Below the pieces are notes generated by a model. That model was not told the origin of the DNA. It worked only from the letters and a program-made list of their open reading frames with translations, and searched no databases. Below, one piece after another: positions 8,142-18,140 of a DNA stretch of 64,000 bases. Numbering within the stretch: position 1 is the first letter of the stretch; each line of letters begins with the position of its first letter. A program made the position numbers and the translations under genes. This DNA comes from Acidovorax sp. HDW3 (GTDB lineage: Bacteria > Pseudomonadota > Gammaproteobacteria > Burkholderiales > Burkholderiaceae_C). The stretch spans positions 2,152,001 to 2,216,000 of the forward strand of contig NZ_CP049885.1 in NCBI RefSeq assembly GCF_011303755.1, given 5' to 3'.

Positions 8142-8513
8142 CTATTTGGTCTGTTCGTTGAAGCGGTACACGAGATACGCCGGCCCGGCCAGGGCGATCT
8201 CGCGCGAGTATTGATAAGAGACGACGATTTTGTCGTTGCGCTTGGTGACTTCAAGGTCTGCGCCCTTGATCGACTTGATGTCGTCAATTTGCGCTGCCTT
8301 GTCGAAAATGGTGCGCACATCGGGCACCGAGCTGCCTTCGCGCGCGGCCTTGGCGGCGGCTTTGCGGATTGCCTGGTTTTCCAAAAAGATAGGGATGGAC
8401 TGGCCACCAATGGCAAAGGCAGCGACGGCAAAAACGCCAACAAATACCAGGCCGAAGAACGACAGACCGCGCTGGTGAAAGCGGCTGCGGCGGTTCAAGC
8501 GATGCTCAGTCAT
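8142..8513 (-). CDS. DUF4845 membrane-anchored protein
   Basis: Small protein of unknown function found between lepB and rnc in most beta- and gammaproteobacteria. A basic N-terminus (MTEHRLNRRSRFHQRG) precedes one transmembrane segment (SFFGLVFVGVFAVAAFAIGG, about 17-36). A periplasmic domain of about 85 residues follows, with the motif NDKIVVSYQYSREIAL. I chose the ATG at 8513, which has a GAGGGG ribosome-binding site seven bases upstream; an upstream ATG at 8549 lacks one and would overlap lepB. Probably envelope-related, judging only from its neighbours. Confidence 0.85.
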   Translation of the reverse strand: MTEHRLNRRSRFHQRGLSFFGLVFVGVFAVAAFAIGGQSIPIFLENQAIRKAAAKAAREGSSVPDVRTIFDKAAQIDDIKSIKGADLEVTKRNDKIVVSYQYSREIALAGPAYLVYRFNEQTK

Positions 8514-8532
8514 GTGATATCCCCTCTTTGGT

Positions 8533-9510
8533 TTAATGGAAAGCGCCAATGCGCTTGAAATTACCGAAGTTCATCCAGACAAAAAATGCCTTGCCGACGA
8601 TGTTCTGGTCTGGCACAAAACCCCAGTAACGCGAATCGAGCGAATTATCGCGGTTGTCACCCATCATGAAATAGTGGCCCGCAGGTACTTTGCAGACTAC
8701 GCCCTCGACGCTGTAGCGGCAATGGTCACGGTCGTCAAAATTGCTCGTGCCTTGCACAAAGGCTGGCACTTCGGTGTTGATGATGAGGCGGTGCGGCTGC
8801 GCGCCCAGCTGCTCGTCAAACTGCTTGAAGTAGCGCATGGCGTCCTGGTCGAAGAAATCGGGCAGGGCGTTGGTGGCCACGGGCTGGCCGTTGACGCTCA
8901 GGCGCTTGTTCAGGTACGCCACCTCATCGCCGGGCAGGCCAACCACGCGCTTGATGTAGTCCATGCTCGGCTGCGGCGGGTAGCGAAACACCATCACGTC
9001 GCCGCGCTGCACCGGGTTGCCTTCGGTGATTTTTTTGTTGATGACCGGCAGGCGGATGCCGTAGGTGAATTTGTTCACCAAAATCAGGTCGCCCACGAGC
9101 AGCGTCGGGATCATGGAGCCCGAGGGAATTTTGAACGGCTCGAACAAAAACGAGCGCAGGAAAAACACCGCCGCAATCACCGGAAACAGCCCCGCCGTCC
9201 AGTCCAGCCACCAGGGTTGGGCCAGGATGCGGCTGCGCGCTTCGCTCACGTCGCCATCGACCTTCTGGATGCCCATGCGGCCCAGCTCAGCGCGCCGCTG
9301 CGCGTCGGCCTGCTCCAGCGCAGCGGCGGCGCGGCGGCGCTCGGGCAGAAAGTAAAAGCGCTCGGCCAGCCAGTACAGGCCGGTGACGAAGGTGGCCAGG
9401 AACAGCAGCAGGGCGAAATTGCCTTCGATAGCGCCCAGATACCAGGCGCCGATATAGCCGCCAAAGGCGGCGAGCACGGCGGCGGTGATGAATTGCATGG
9501 CTTGCAGCAT
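8533..9510 (-). CDS. lepB: Signal peptidase I
   Basis: Membrane serine protease that cleaves signal peptides of exported proteins. Two N-terminal transmembrane segments enclose a cytoplasmic loop rich in Ala, Arg and Glu. A third hydrophobic stretch leads into FEPFKIPSGSMIPTLLVGD, whose second serine (Ser132 from this start) is the nucleophile. MDYIKRVVGLPGD supplies the general-base lysine (Lys187). The GDNRDNSLDSRYWG box is near the C-terminus. The ATG at 9510 has GGAGG ten bases upstream; an in-frame TTG at 9519 (touching the lepA stop) and an ATG at 9498 are alternatives. Cotranscription with lepA is expected. Confidence 0.96.
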   Translation of the reverse strand: MLQAMQFITAAVLAAFGGYIGAWYLGAIEGNFALLLFLATFVTGLYWLAERFYFLPERRRAAAALEQADAQRRAELGRMGIQKVDGDVSEARSRILAQPWWLDWTAGLFPVIAAVFFLRSFLFEPFKIPSGSMIPTLLVGDLILVNKFTYGIRLPVINKKITEGNPVQRGDVMVFRYPPQPSMDYIKRVVGLPGDEVAYLNKRLSVNGQPVATNALPDFFDQDAMRYFKQFDEQLGAQPHRLIINTEVPAFVQGTSNFDDRDHCRYSVEGVVCKVPAGHYFMMGDNRDNSLDSRYWGFVPDQNIVGKAFFVWMNFGNFKRIGAFH

Positions 9511-9515
9511 GGCGC

Positions 9516-11327
9516 TCAATCCTCCACCTGCAAGATGGCGAGGAAGGCTTCTTGCGGCACTTCCACGGCCCCAATCTGCTTCATGCGTTTTTTACCGGCC
9601 TTTTGCTTTTCCAGCAGCTTGCGCTTGCGCGAGATATCACCGCCGTAGCACTTGGCCAGCACGTTCTTGCGCAGCGCCTTGATGGTCTCGCGGGCGATGA
9701 TGTTGGCGCCAATGGCGGCCTGAATCGCCACATCGAACATCTGGCGCGAGATGATTTCACGCATCTTGGCCGCCACCGCCCGCCCCCGGTATTGCGCCTG
9801 CGTGCGGTGCACGATGATGGACAGGGCATCGACCTTCTCGCCGTTGAGCAGGATATCGACCTTGACCACGTCGGAGGCGCGGTACTCCTTGAACTCGTAG
9901 TCCATGGAGGCGTAGCCCCGGCTGACGGATTTGAGCTTGTCGAAGAAGTCGAGCACGATCTCACCCAGCGGCAGCTCATAGGTCAGCATGACCTGGCGGC
10001 CGTGGTACTGCATGTTCAGCTGCACGCCGCGCTTCTGGTTGGCCAGCGTCATCACCGGGCCGACGTAGTCTTGCGGCATGTACAGGTGCACGGTGACGAT
10101 GGGCTCGCGCACCTCCTGGATGCGGCCCTGGTCGGGCATCTTGGAGGGGTTCTCCACCATGATGATTTCGCCGTCGCCCTTGACCACCTCGTACACCACG
10201 CTGGGCGCGGTGGTGATGAGGTCCTGATCGAACTCGCGCTCCAGGCGCTCTTGCACGATCTCCATGTGCAACAGGCCGAGGAAGCCGCAGCGAAAGCCGA
10301 AGCCCAGCGCCTGCGAGACTTCGGGCTCGAAGTGCAGCGAGGCGTCGTTGAGCTGGAGCTTTTCCAGTGCGTCGCGCAGTGCGTCGTACTGGTTGGCCTC
10401 GGTGGGGTAGAGCCCGGCGAACACCTGGGGCTGGATTTCCTTGAAACCGGGCAGCGCCTCGGCGGCCGGGCCGGCGTTGTTCGGCAGCTTTTTTTCCAGC
10501 GTGATGGTGTCGCCCACCTTGGCGGCCTTCAATTCCTTGATGCCGGCAATGATGAAACCGACCTCGCCCGCACGCAGCGCATCGCGCTGCACGGTGGCGG
10601 GGGTAAAAACGCCGAGCTGGTTGGCCTCGTAGGCAGCGCCGCTGGCCATCATCTTGAAGCGCTCGCCCTTCTTCAATTCGCCATCGACCACGCGCACCAG
10701 CATGACGACGCCGACGTAGCTGTCGAACCAGCTGTCGATGATCATGGCGCGCAGCGGGCCGTCGGGCTTGCCCTTGGGCGCGGGCACCTTGGCGACGATG
10801 GCTTCCAGAATTTCATCAATGCCCATGCCGGTTTTGGCCGAGCAGGGAATGGCGTCCGAGGCGTCGATGCCGATCACGTCCTCGATCTCGGCCTTGGCGT
10901 TGTCGGGGTCGGCTTGCGGCAAATCCATCTTGTTGAGCACCGCCGTGACTTCCACCCCCAGATCGAGCGCGGTGTAGCAGTTGGCCACGGTCTGCGCCTC
11001 CACGCCCTGGCTGGCATCCACAACCAAGAGCGCGCCCTCGCAGGCCGAGAGCGAGCGCGAGACTTCGTAGGAAAAGTCCACGTGACCGGGTGTGTCGATC
11101 AGGTTGAGGTTGTAAACCTGGCCATCCTTGGCTTTGTACGACAGCGCCGCCGTCTGTGCCTTGATGGTGATGCCGCGCTCTTTCTCGATGTCCATCGAGT
11201 CGAGCACCTGGGCCTCCATCTCGCGCTCGGCCAGGCCGCCGCAGCGCTGGATCAGGCGGTCGGCCAGGGTGGACTTGCCGTGGTCGATGTGCGCAATGAT
11301 GGAAAAGTTACGGATGTGGTTCATCAA
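9516..11327 (-). CDS. lepA: Elongation factor 4 (LepA GTPase)
   Basis: Ribosome-bound GTPase that promotes back-translocation and helps initiation-phase ribosome function. The N-terminal [19 protein letters not shown] is the G1 motif, with [11 protein letters not shown] (G3) and [10 protein letters not shown] (G4). EF-G-like domains follow, then the LepA-specific C-terminal domain ending [20 protein letters not shown]. The length of 603 residues is standard (599 in E. coli). An alternative start at the second methionine changes one residue. It is the first gene of the lepA-lepB run; a terminator for the upstream degP unit lies in the 129-base gap before it. Confidence 0.98.
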   Translation of the reverse strand: MMNHIRNFSIIAHIDHGKSTLADRLIQRCGGLAEREMEAQVLDSMDIEKERGITIKAQTAALSYKAKDGQVYNLNLIDTPGHVDFSYEVSRSLSACEGALLVVDASQGVEAQTVANCYTALDLGVEVTAVLNKMDLPQADPDNAKAEIEDVIGIDASDAIPCSAKTGMGIDEILEAIVAKVPAPKGKPDGPLRAMIIDSWFDSYVGVVMLVRVVDGELKKGERFKMMASGAAYEANQLGVFTPATVQRDALRAGEVGFIIAGIKELKAAKVGDTITLEKKLPNNAGPAAEALPGFKEIQPQVFAGLYPTEANQYDALRDALEKLQLNDASLHFEPEVSQALGFGFRCGFLGLLHMEIVQERLEREFDQDLITTAPSVVYEVVKGDGEIIMVENPSKMPDQGRIQEVREPIVTVHLYMPQDYVGPVMTLANQKRGVQLNMQYHGRQVMLTYELPLGEIVLDFFDKLKSVSRGYASMDYEFKEYRASDVVKVDILLNGEKVDALSIIVHRTQAQYRGRAVAAKMREIISRQMFDVAIQAAIGANIIARETIKALRKNVLAKCYGGDISRKRKLLEKQKAGKKRMKQIGAVEVPQEAFLAILQVED

Positions 11328-11365
11328 ACAATTTTTTCTGGGTTCAACCGCAGCAGGGCGGACAA

Positions 11366-11400
11366 GAAAAAGGGCGCGTCCAACGACGACGCGCCCCGTT
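11366..11400 (-). terminator. Rho-independent terminator after degP
   Basis: Perfect 9-bp stem GGGCGCGTC / GACGCGCCC (11372-11380 and 11388-11396) with a 7-base loop. On the minus strand it is followed by a T5 run (complement of 11367-11371). It separates the rpoE-rseA-degP unit from lepA. Confidence 0.85.
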
Positions 11401-11456
11401 TTGGTTCTGCCACCTGCGGCAAAGGCGTGATTTTATCTGCAGCGCGCTGCGCCGCC

Positions 11457-12908
11457 TCAGCGCCCCGGACGGATCAGCACATACTGCGCCCATTCGCCCC
11501 GGCGCACCAGGACGTTGATGGGCCGGCTCTTGTCCACCTTGGCCAGCGTGGCCTCAAAGTCCTTGAGGGTTGGCGTCTCCACATTGGCCAGCGCCAGGAT
11601 CACGTCGCCCTCTTGCAGCCCGGCACGCGCAGCCGCATCGCTGGCGGCAAGCACGCGCACGCCGCCGCGCAGGTGCAGCTCTTTTTTCTGCGCCGGCGTC
11701 AGTTCTGCCAGCACCAGGCCCAGCTGCTTGGCCGCCGCCGAAGGCTTGGCCTTGCCCGCGCTGCCCAGGGCGGCTTGCTTCTCGTCGGGCTCAACCTCGG
11801 CAATGGTGAGGCTCAGTTCGCGCAGGCTGCCCCGGCGCAGCACCGTCAGCTGGCTCTTGTGGCCAGGCTTGGTGTTGCCCACCAGGCGCGGCAGGTCCGA
11901 GACTTTGTCGATCGCCTTGCCGTCGAACTTGGTGATGACGTCACCGGCCTCGACACCGGCCTTTTCCGCCGGCGAGCCCGGCTCCACCGCCGACACCAGC
12001 GCCCCCTGGGGCTTGCCCAGGCCAATGGATTCGGCAATGTCCTTGGTCACGGGAGCGATTTGCACGCCAATGCGCCCACGCGTCACGCGCCCACTGGCGC
12101 GCAGCTGCTCGCTCACGCGCATGGCCTCATCCATCGGAATGGCAAACGAAATGCCCATGAAGCCGCCCGAGCGCGAATAAATCTGGCTGTTGATGCCGAC
12201 GACCTCACCGCGCATATTGATCAGCGGCCCGCCGGAGTTACCAGGGTTGATGGCGACATCGGTCTGGATGAACGGCAGGTAGTCGCCCGTGTCGCGCTGC
12301 TTGGCACTGACGATGCCCGCCGTCACGCTGTTCTCCAGGCCAAAGGGCGAACCAATCGCCATCACCCATTCGCCCACCTTGAGGCGGCTGACATCGCCCA
12401 CCTTGACCGCCGGCAGGCCGGTGGCGTCGATCTTGACGACGGCAACGTCGGTGCGCTTGTCGCTGCCCACCACCTTGGCCTTGAACTCGCGCTTATCGGT
12501 CAGTGTGACGATGAGCTCATCGGCGCCTTCGACCACGTGGGCGTTGGTCATGACGTAGCCATCGGCCGAAAGAATAAAACCCGAGCCAACACCGCGCGGC
12601 TGCTCGTCGTCGGGCAGGGGGCGCTGCTGGCGGGGCATATTGGGCAGCGGCAGGCCAAAGCGCTTGAAGAACTCTTGCATGTCCTCGTCCATGCCGGCCC
12701 CTGCGCCTTGGCGGCCCGCCGTTTTTTCCAGGGTACGGATATTGACCACCGAGGGCCCGACCTGCTCGACCAGCTCGGTGAAATCAGGCAGGCCACGCAC
12801 CACCGTTTGCGCCTGCACCTGGGGCGCCGCCCCCGCCAGGCCCAGGCCCAGCACCAGGGCCGCCGAGAGAATACAAGACTGCAACAGTTTGCCGTCGAAC
12901 GCACGCAT
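11457..12908 (-). CDS. Periplasmic serine protease, DegQ/MucD family
   Basis: Periplasmic quality-control protease and chaperone of the HtrA family. Residues 1-34 form a signal peptide (LSAALVLGLGLAGAAPQVQA). The trypsin-like domain carries the triad H124 (TNAHVVEG), D154 (TDVAVVKI) and S225 (NPGNSGGPL). Two PDZ domains follow, the first around 285-375 and the second around 395-483. Its position directly after rseA matches mucD of the algU/rpoE cluster, so control by RpoE is likely; the gap between rseA and this gene is 77 bases. Whether it behaves as DegP, DegQ or MucD cannot be told from sequence alone. Confidence 0.95.
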   Translation of the reverse strand: MRAFDGKLLQSCILSAALVLGLGLAGAAPQVQAQTVVRGLPDFTELVEQVGPSVVNIRTLEKTAGRQGAGAGMDEDMQEFFKRFGLPLPNMPRQQRPLPDDEQPRGVGSGFILSADGYVMTNAHVVEGADELIVTLTDKREFKAKVVGSDKRTDVAVVKIDATGLPAVKVGDVSRLKVGEWVMAIGSPFGLENSVTAGIVSAKQRDTGDYLPFIQTDVAINPGNSGGPLINMRGEVVGINSQIYSRSGGFMGISFAIPMDEAMRVSEQLRASGRVTRGRIGVQIAPVTKDIAESIGLGKPQGALVSAVEPGSPAEKAGVEAGDVITKFDGKAIDKVSDLPRLVGNTKPGHKSQLTVLRRGSLRELSLTIAEVEPDEKQAALGSAGKAKPSAAAKQLGLVLAELTPAQKKELHLRGGVRVLAASDAAARAGLQEGDVILALANVETPTLKDFEATLAKVDKSRPINVLVRRGEWAQYVLIRPGR

Positions 12909-12985
12909 TCGGAAATCCTTTCGTCAGGAAAACAAAAACACAGCCTGGCAGAAGGCGCAGGCCGCACGGAAAAAATGGACAGGGG

Positions 12986-13624
12986 TCAGCGCTGCGGGGC
13001 CGTCACCGGCGCGGCGAAGGTGGCATTGCGCAAGAACTCTGCCGGCACCTGCAGGTTGTTGGCCCCGTGGTACTGGTTGTGGGTCGCCATCAGCTCATCG
13101 AGCCGGGCGTCGCGCAGCATGAGCTGCGGGCCGTTGGGCAAGTCCGCCACGGCCAGTACCTGGTTCGGCGCAGCCGGCACAGACGCTGGCGCTGCTGCAG
13201 CCGGGGCCGCTGGAACGGCTGCCGCCAGCTGCACCCCGGTTTCACTGCGCAGCCCCAGGGCCACGTTCCAGCCAATGGCCGAGACAGCGGCGAGCGATGC
13301 AAAGCCCGCCACCATCTTCCAGCGCAGCAGCGCCACGTTGGCTGCTGGCTTGCGCGCCAGCTGCAGCACCTGCGCCTGGGCGGTGAACTGCGGGCGCTGC
13401 GGCTCCTGCGCAATTTGCGTGCGCAAGGCGGCCAGTAAATCCTGCCGACCGTGGTGCGCCAGCTCGGGCGAGCGCAACACGTCGCCCACCAGGTGGTACA
13501 TGGCCCAGGTGGCCTGGCCTTCGGCGGTGGCCACATGGCCCATGGCCTGGGCGAATTCGTCGCCGTGCAGCTCACCATCGGCCAGGGCCGAGAGTTGCTC
13601 GCAGGGGTTGTGCGTTTCGTTCAT
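12986..13624 (-). CDS. rseA: Anti-sigma-E factor RseA
   Basis: Inner-membrane anti-sigma factor that holds RpoE inactive until cleaved in response to envelope stress. The cytoplasmic N-terminus begins EQLSALADGELHGDEF, the RseA/MucA N-terminal motif, and contains TWAMYHLVGDVLRS. One transmembrane helix lies at about 104-125 (KMVAGFASLAAVSAIGWNVA). A Pro/Ala-rich periplasmic tail of about 85 residues follows. The gene starts 12 bases after rpoE stops. No RseB/MucB gene follows: the next gene is the DegQ/MucD protease. Confidence 0.93.
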   Translation of the reverse strand: MNETHNPCEQLSALADGELHGDEFAQAMGHVATAEGQATWAMYHLVGDVLRSPELAHHGRQDLLAALRTQIAQEPQRPQFTAQAQVLQLARKPAANVALLRWKMVAGFASLAAVSAIGWNVALGLRSETGVQLAAAVPAAPAAAAPASVPAAPNQVLAVADLPNGPQLMLRDARLDELMATHNQYHGANNLQVPAEFLRNATFAAPVTAPQR

Positions 13625-13636
13625 GGCTTTACCTCA

Positions 13637-14269
13637 TCACCAGCGCTTGCCCGTCTGGCGCTCCAGCAGGGGTTTGACGCGCTGCGAAATGGCCTCGCGG
13701 GCCCGAAAAATCCGCGAACGCACGGTACCGATCGGGCAGCCCATGGTGGATGCGATGTCCTCGTAGCTCAGGCCCTCGATTTCGCGCAGCGTCACCGCTA
13801 TGCGCAATTCTTCGGGCAAAGCCTCCATGGCAGCGTTCACGGCTGCCGCAATTTCCTGGGCCGCCAGCACGGTTTCCGGCGTTTCGTCGCTGGTTAGTTC
13901 GATCCCAGGGCCAGAAGTTTCATCGTCTTCATCACCGCCGCTGCGCAGCGCGCTTTCGGTCAGCACCGGGTTGCGCTTCATCTCCAGCAGCGCCTTCTTG
14001 GCGGTGTTGACGGCGATCCGGTAGAGCCAGGTGTAGAACTGGGCCTCACCCCGGAACTGGTGCAGCGCGCGGTAGGCACGGATAAAGGTTTCCTGGGCGA
14101 TGTCAGGCACCAGATCGACGTCGCGCACCATGCGGCCAATAAGGCGTTCAATGCGGCGCTGGTATTTGAGCACCAGCAGCTCAAAGGCACGCTGGTCGCC
14201 CGCCACCGTGCGTTCGACCAATTGCAGGTCGCCATTGGGCGGGGCGGGCTGGGGGGGGGAAGCTGTCAT
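13637..14269 (-). CDS. rpoE: RNA polymerase sigma-E factor (AlgU/RpoE)
   Basis: Extracytoplasmic-function sigma factor directing the envelope-stress response. Region 2 is evident in RIERLIGRMVRDVDLVPDIA and ETFIRAYRALHQFRGEAQFY, with the promoter-melting segment TWLYRIAVNTAKK. Region 4 is evident in ELRIAVTLREIEGLSYEDIA and GCPIGTVRSRIFRAREAI. The 210-residue length is slightly more than E. coli RpoE (191) because of a Pro-rich N-terminus and an acidic linker (GGDEDDETSG). It heads the rpoE-rseA-degP unit. No clear GAACTT/TCTGA autoregulated promoter was seen, but only 12 bases separate it from the upstream gene. Confidence 0.97.
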   Translation of the reverse strand: MTASPPQPAPPNGDLQLVERTVAGDQRAFELLVLKYQRRIERLIGRMVRDVDLVPDIAQETFIRAYRALHQFRGEAQFYTWLYRIAVNTAKKALLEMKRNPVLTESALRSGGDEDDETSGPGIELTSDETPETVLAAQEIAAAVNAAMEALPEELRIAVTLREIEGLSYEDIASTMGCPIGTVRSRIFRAREAISQRVKPLLERQTGKRW

Positions 14270-14281
14270 GCAGGCAGTGGG

Positions 14282-14770
14282 TCAGAAAGAGTCGGCAGCA
14301 GGCGCGCTGCGGCCCGCACCGCCGCCCAGTCTGGGGCGCGAATATACCGCACGGCGCAGAGCCAGCCAGTCTGCGGGCTGCATCGCGCGTTCGAGCCACA
14401 ACCAGCGCACGCCCTCCCCTTGCTGCAGCTGCAGCAGCAAGCCCCACTGCAGATCGCGGCAAAGGTGCAGCTGCACTGTCTGCTCGGGCGCTCCGCCCGC
14501 TGGCGCCCACATCCACTGCGCGCCATCCCAGCGCAGCAAACCGCCGGCTTGGGCATCGAGCTGACGCAAGCACCGCAGGGCCCACCCGGCGCACAGCAGC
14601 CACAGACTGACAGCGGCGAGCAGCAGCGCCGCTCCTTTGGCGCCGCCCTGCAAGGCCCAGGCCAGCAAGCCTATGCCCCCCAGGCCCAGCATCATGGCCG
14701 TGAGGGTGGCCCAAAAACGACTACGCCCCACGCAAAAGCGCAGGGCGGGGGCGTTGTAGCGGGAGGGCAC
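14282..14770 (-). CDS. Small two-helix membrane protein (YgfX/CptA-like)
   Basis: I do not recognise this with certainty. The 162-residue protein has two adjacent transmembrane helices (about 21-40 and 45-64) after a short N-terminus that starts YNAPALRF. A soluble domain of about 95 residues follows, with WDGAQWMW and the conserved-looking EGVRWLWLERAMQPADWLALRRAVYS. This layout resembles YgfX/CptA-type proteins, and a gene of this kind commonly lies between fabF and rpoE in related genomes. It is 15 bases downstream of fabF and 12 bases upstream of rpoE, so it probably bridges the two operons transcriptionally. Function unknown. Confidence 0.7.
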   Translation of the reverse strand: MPSRYNAPALRFCVGRSRFWATLTAMMLGLGGIGLLAWALQGGAKGAALLLAAVSLWLLCAGWALRCLRQLDAQAGGLLRWDGAQWMWAPAGGAPEQTVQLHLCRDLQWGLLLQLQQGEGVRWLWLERAMQPADWLALRRAVYSRPRLGGGAGRSAPAADSF

Positions 14771-14785
14771 CTTGCGCGCGCGGGC

Positions 14786-16030
14786 TCAGATGCGTTTGAA
14801 AACCAGCGAGCCGTTGGTGCCGCCAAAGCCAAAGTTGTTCTTCAGCGCGATGTCAATCTTCATATCTCGGGCGGTGTTGGCGCAGTAGTCCAGATCGCAC
14901 TCGGGGTCTTGGTGATCGAGGTTGATCGTCGGCGGCACTTTTTGGTGGTGCAGGGCGAGAACGGTGAACACGCTCTCGATGCCGCCCGCGCCGCCGAGCA
15001 AGTGGCCGGTCATGGACTTGGTGGAACTGACCACAGTACGCCGCGCCGCGTCGCCGAGCGCGGCCTTGATGGCGTTGCTCTCGTTGATGTCACCCAGCGG
15101 CGTGGAGGTGCCGTGGGCGTTGAGGTAGTCAATCTGATCGGGGTTGACGCCGGCGTTGCGCATGGCGGCGAGCATGGCGCGACGCGGACCGTCCATGTTC
15201 GGGGCGGTCATGTGCCCCGCGTCGGCGCTCATGCCGTAGCCCAGCAGCTCGGCGTAAATTTTGGCGCCGCGCGCTTTGGCGTGTTCGTATTCTTCGAGTA
15301 CCAGCACACCGGCGCCCTCGCCGAGGACGAAACCGTCGCGGTCTTTGTCCCAGGGGCGCGAGGCGGCCTTGGGGTCGTCGTTGCGCGTGGACAGGGCGCG
15401 CATGGCCGCAAAACCACCCACACCCAGGGGCGAGACGGTGGCTTCGGTGCCACCGGCGACGACGATGTCGGCATCGCCATACTCGATCATGCGCCCGGCC
15501 TCACCGATGCAGTGCAGGCCGGTGGTGCAGGCCGTGACGACCGACAGGTTCGGGCCCTTGAAGCCAAAGCGCATGGAAACATGCCCCGCCACCATGTTGA
15601 TGATGGAGGCCGGGACGAAGAACGGCGTGATGCGGCGCGGGCCGCGCGACGCCAGTTCTGCATGGGTGTTCTCGATCAGGGGCAAGCCCCCGATGCCCGA
15701 GCCGATCACGCAGCCAATGCGCGTCGCCAGCTCATCCGTCAGAGCCTCCCCAGTGGGCAGCCCCGCATCCTGCACCGCCTGCGCGGCCGCCGCGATGCCG
15801 AAATGAATGAACGTATCCATCGCGCGCGCATCTTTGGCGCTGAGGTACGACTCCAGATCGAATCCCTTGACCTCGCCCGCGATCTTGCAGGCAAAGTTCG
15901 TCGTATCGAACTTGGTGATGAGGTCAATACCGGACTGGCCGGCAAGGAGATTGGCCCAGGCATCTTGCACCGTGTTGCCCACAGGGCTGATGCAACCCAG
16001 GCCGGTCACGACAACGCGACGACGGCTCAT
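14786..16030 (-). CDS. fabF: Beta-ketoacyl-ACP synthase II
   Basis: Condenses malonyl-ACP with growing acyl-ACP in fatty-acid elongation. The thiolase-fold triad is C168 ([11 protein letters not shown]), H306 ([11 protein letters not shown]) and H343 ([12 protein letters not shown]). The length of 414 residues equals that of E. coli FabF. The N-terminal [16 protein letters not shown] is canonical. It is downstream of acpP by 50 bases on the same strand, the usual order. The ATG at 16030 is the only reasonable start. Confidence 0.98.
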   Translation of the reverse strand: MSRRRVVVTGLGCISPVGNTVQDAWANLLAGQSGIDLITKFDTTNFACKIAGEVKGFDLESYLSAKDARAMDTFIHFGIAAAAQAVQDAGLPTGEALTDELATRIGCVIGSGIGGLPLIENTHAELASRGPRRITPFFVPASIINMVAGHVSMRFGFKGPNLSVVTACTTGLHCIGEAGRMIEYGDADIVVAGGTEATVSPLGVGGFAAMRALSTRNDDPKAASRPWDKDRDGFVLGEGAGVLVLEEYEHAKARGAKIYAELLGYGMSADAGHMTAPNMDGPRRAMLAAMRNAGVNPDQIDYLNAHGTSTPLGDINESNAIKAALGDAARRTVVSSTKSMTGHLLGGAGGIESVFTVLALHHQKVPPTINLDHQDPECDLDYCANTARDMKIDIALKNNFGFGGTNGSLVFKRI

Positions 16031-16080
16031 GCGTTAAAACCTTCTGCTGATCGCTCGGGACTTGATATGGCTATGCCAGC

Positions 16081-16386
<306 letters not shown>

Positions 16387-16426
16387 CGGCCTGCCGGGCG
16401 GACGATCCGGCGCGAACTGACGCTAA

Positions 16427-17170
16427 TTACATGTACATGCCGCCATTGACGTGCAACTCCTGCCCCGTCACATAACCGGCGCCGGCGCTGGCCAGGTAGG
16501 CAACGGCGTGCGCCACGTCGCTCGGATGGCCCATGTGACCCAGCGGAATCTGGGCGTTGAGGGCTTTTTGCTGCTCCTCGGGCAGGGCGGCGGTCATGTC
16601 GGTCTGGATGAAGCCCGGCGCCACGCAGTTGACGGTGATATTGCGGCTGCCGAGTTCGCGCGCGAGCGCGCGCGTCATGCCGGCCACGCCGGCCTTGGCG
16701 GCAGCGTAGTTGGCCTGGCCCGGGTTACCGGAAGCACCCACGACGCTGGTGATGCTGATGATGCGGCCAAAGCGCTGCTTCATCATCGGGCGGATGGCGG
16801 CGCGGCTGGTGCGAAACACCGCCTTGAGGTTGGTGTCGAGCACCGCATCCCAATCCTCGTCCTTGAGGCGCATGGCCAGCATGTCGCGGGTGATGCCGGC
16901 GTTGTTCACCAGCACGTGCAGGCCGCCGTGGTGCTTGGCGAGGTCATCGACCAGCGCCTCGACGGCGGCACCATCGGTGACGTTGAGCACCACGCCCCGG
17001 CAATGCGGGTAGGCAGCGAGTGCAGCGCTGATGCCGGCGGCGCCGCTTTCAGTGGTGGCCGTGCCGACGACGTGGTAGCCACGCTGCGCCAGTTCCAGGG
17101 CAATGGCGGCGCCAATGCCGCGCGAGGCGCCCGTGACCAGGGCGACTTGGGGGGGAAGGGTCTGTGTCAT
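16427..17170 (-). CDS. fabG: 3-oxoacyl-ACP reductase
   Basis: NADPH-dependent reduction of beta-ketoacyl-ACP. It is a short-chain dehydrogenase with the cofactor motif TGASRGIG near the N-terminus, NNAG in the middle, the catalytic serine in ITSVVGASGNPGQANYAAAK and the Tyr/Lys pair in the same stretch. The length is 247 residues. The ATG at 17170 overlaps the fabD TGA (ATGA); the longer open frame upstream is inside fabD. Part of the plsX-fabH-fabD-fabG-acpP-fabF cluster. Confidence 0.98.
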   Translation of the reverse strand: MTQTLPPQVALVTGASRGIGAAIALELAQRGYHVVGTATTESGAAGISAALAAYPHCRGVVLNVTDGAAVEALVDDLAKHHGGLHVLVNNAGITRDMLAMRLKDEDWDAVLDTNLKAVFRTSRAAIRPMMKQRFGRIISITSVVGASGNPGQANYAAAKAGVAGMTRALARELGSRNITVNCVAPGFIQTDMTAALPEEQQKALNAQIPLGHMGHPSDVAHAVAYLASAGAGYVTGQELHVNGGMYM

Positions 17171-18117
17171 GCCAGCAATTCCTTGGTTTGGGCGAGCGTC
17201 GCCGGATCGTAAACCGCCGCGCCCACCAGGTCGGCGTCGATGCGCTTGGTCAGGCCCATGAGCACCTTGCCCGGACCACATTCGACGATGTGGCGGCAGC
17301 CGCGCGCCTTGAGCGCCTGCACGCACTCGACCCAGCGCACCGGGCCAAAGGCCTGGCGGTACAGGGCGTCGCGGATGGCGTCGGCATCCTGCTGCACGGC
17401 GACATCGACGTTGTTGAGCACGGGAATGCGCGGCGCGGCCAGCACCGTATCGGCCAGGGCGGCACGCAGTTTTTCAGCCGCAGGCTTCATCAGGCTGGAG
17501 TGAAACGGCGCCGACACTGGCAGCGCCAGGGCGCGCTTGGCGCCAGCGGCCTTGAGCACTTCGCAGGCTTTTTCCACACCCGCCTTGGTACCGGCAATCA
17601 CGGTTTGCGCCGGGTCGTTGAAGTTCACGGCTTCGGCCACTTCGGCAGAGCCCGCGCCAAAGCTGGCCACGGCCTCGGCGCAACCGGCGCGCACGGCGTT
17701 GGCGTCCAAGCCCAAAATGGCGGCCATGGCGCCGGCGCCAACGGGCACGGCCTCTTGCATGGCGGCGGCGCGCAGGCGCACCAGCGGCGCAGCCTGCGCC
17801 AGCGTCAGCACGCCAGAAGCGACCAGGGCCGAATATTCACCCAGCGAATGGCCGGCCACGCAGGCGGGCTGCGCGCCGCCCTCGGCCTGCCACACGCGCC
17901 AGGCGGCCACGCCGGCGACCAGCATCACGGGCTGGGTGTTGGTGGTCAGCGCCAGGGCCTCTTTGGGGCCTTCGTGGATCAGGCGGGCGACATCCTCGCC
18001 CAGCGCCTGGCTGGCTTCTTGCAGGGTTTGCGCCACGACGGGGTGATCGCCCCAAGCGTCGAGCATACCCACGGCCTGCGAGCCCTGGCCAGGAAAAACA
18101 AATGCAAAAGTGCCCAT
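17167..18117 (-). CDS. fabD: Malonyl-CoA:ACP transacylase
   Basis: Loads malonyl units from CoA onto ACP. The nucleophile is Ser91 in AGHSLGEYSAL, with the substrate-binding GQGSQAVGM near the N-terminus (residues 10-18) and the catalytic histidine in SAPFHSSLM. The length of 316 residues is standard. The 63-base gap between fabH and fabD is occupied by a dispersed palindrome. Translation is coupled to fabG by an ATGA overlap. Confidence 0.98.
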   Translation of the reverse strand: MGTFAFVFPGQGSQAVGMLDAWGDHPVVAQTLQEASQALGEDVARLIHEGPKEALALTTNTQPVMLVAGVAAWRVWQAEGGAQPACVAGHSLGEYSALVASGVLTLAQAAPLVRLRAAAMQEAVPVGAGAMAAILGLDANAVRAGCAEAVASFGAGSAEVAEAVNFNDPAQTVIAGTKAGVEKACEVLKAAGAKRALALPVSAPFHSSLMKPAAEKLRAALADTVLAAPRIPVLNNVDVAVQQDADAIRDALYRQAFGPVRWVECVQALKARGCRHIVECGPGKVLMGLTKRIDADLVGAAVYDPATLAQTKELLA

Positions 18118-18140
18118 GGTGTCGTCTCTTGTTTTATGAA

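Noticed and set aside
9552-13766. A 1404-codon open frame on the plus strand across lepA, degP and rseA
   Set aside because: It is antisense to well-supported genes; the composition (His, Gly, Leu, Gln-rich) is typical of the mirror frame of high-GC genes and no domain is recognisable.
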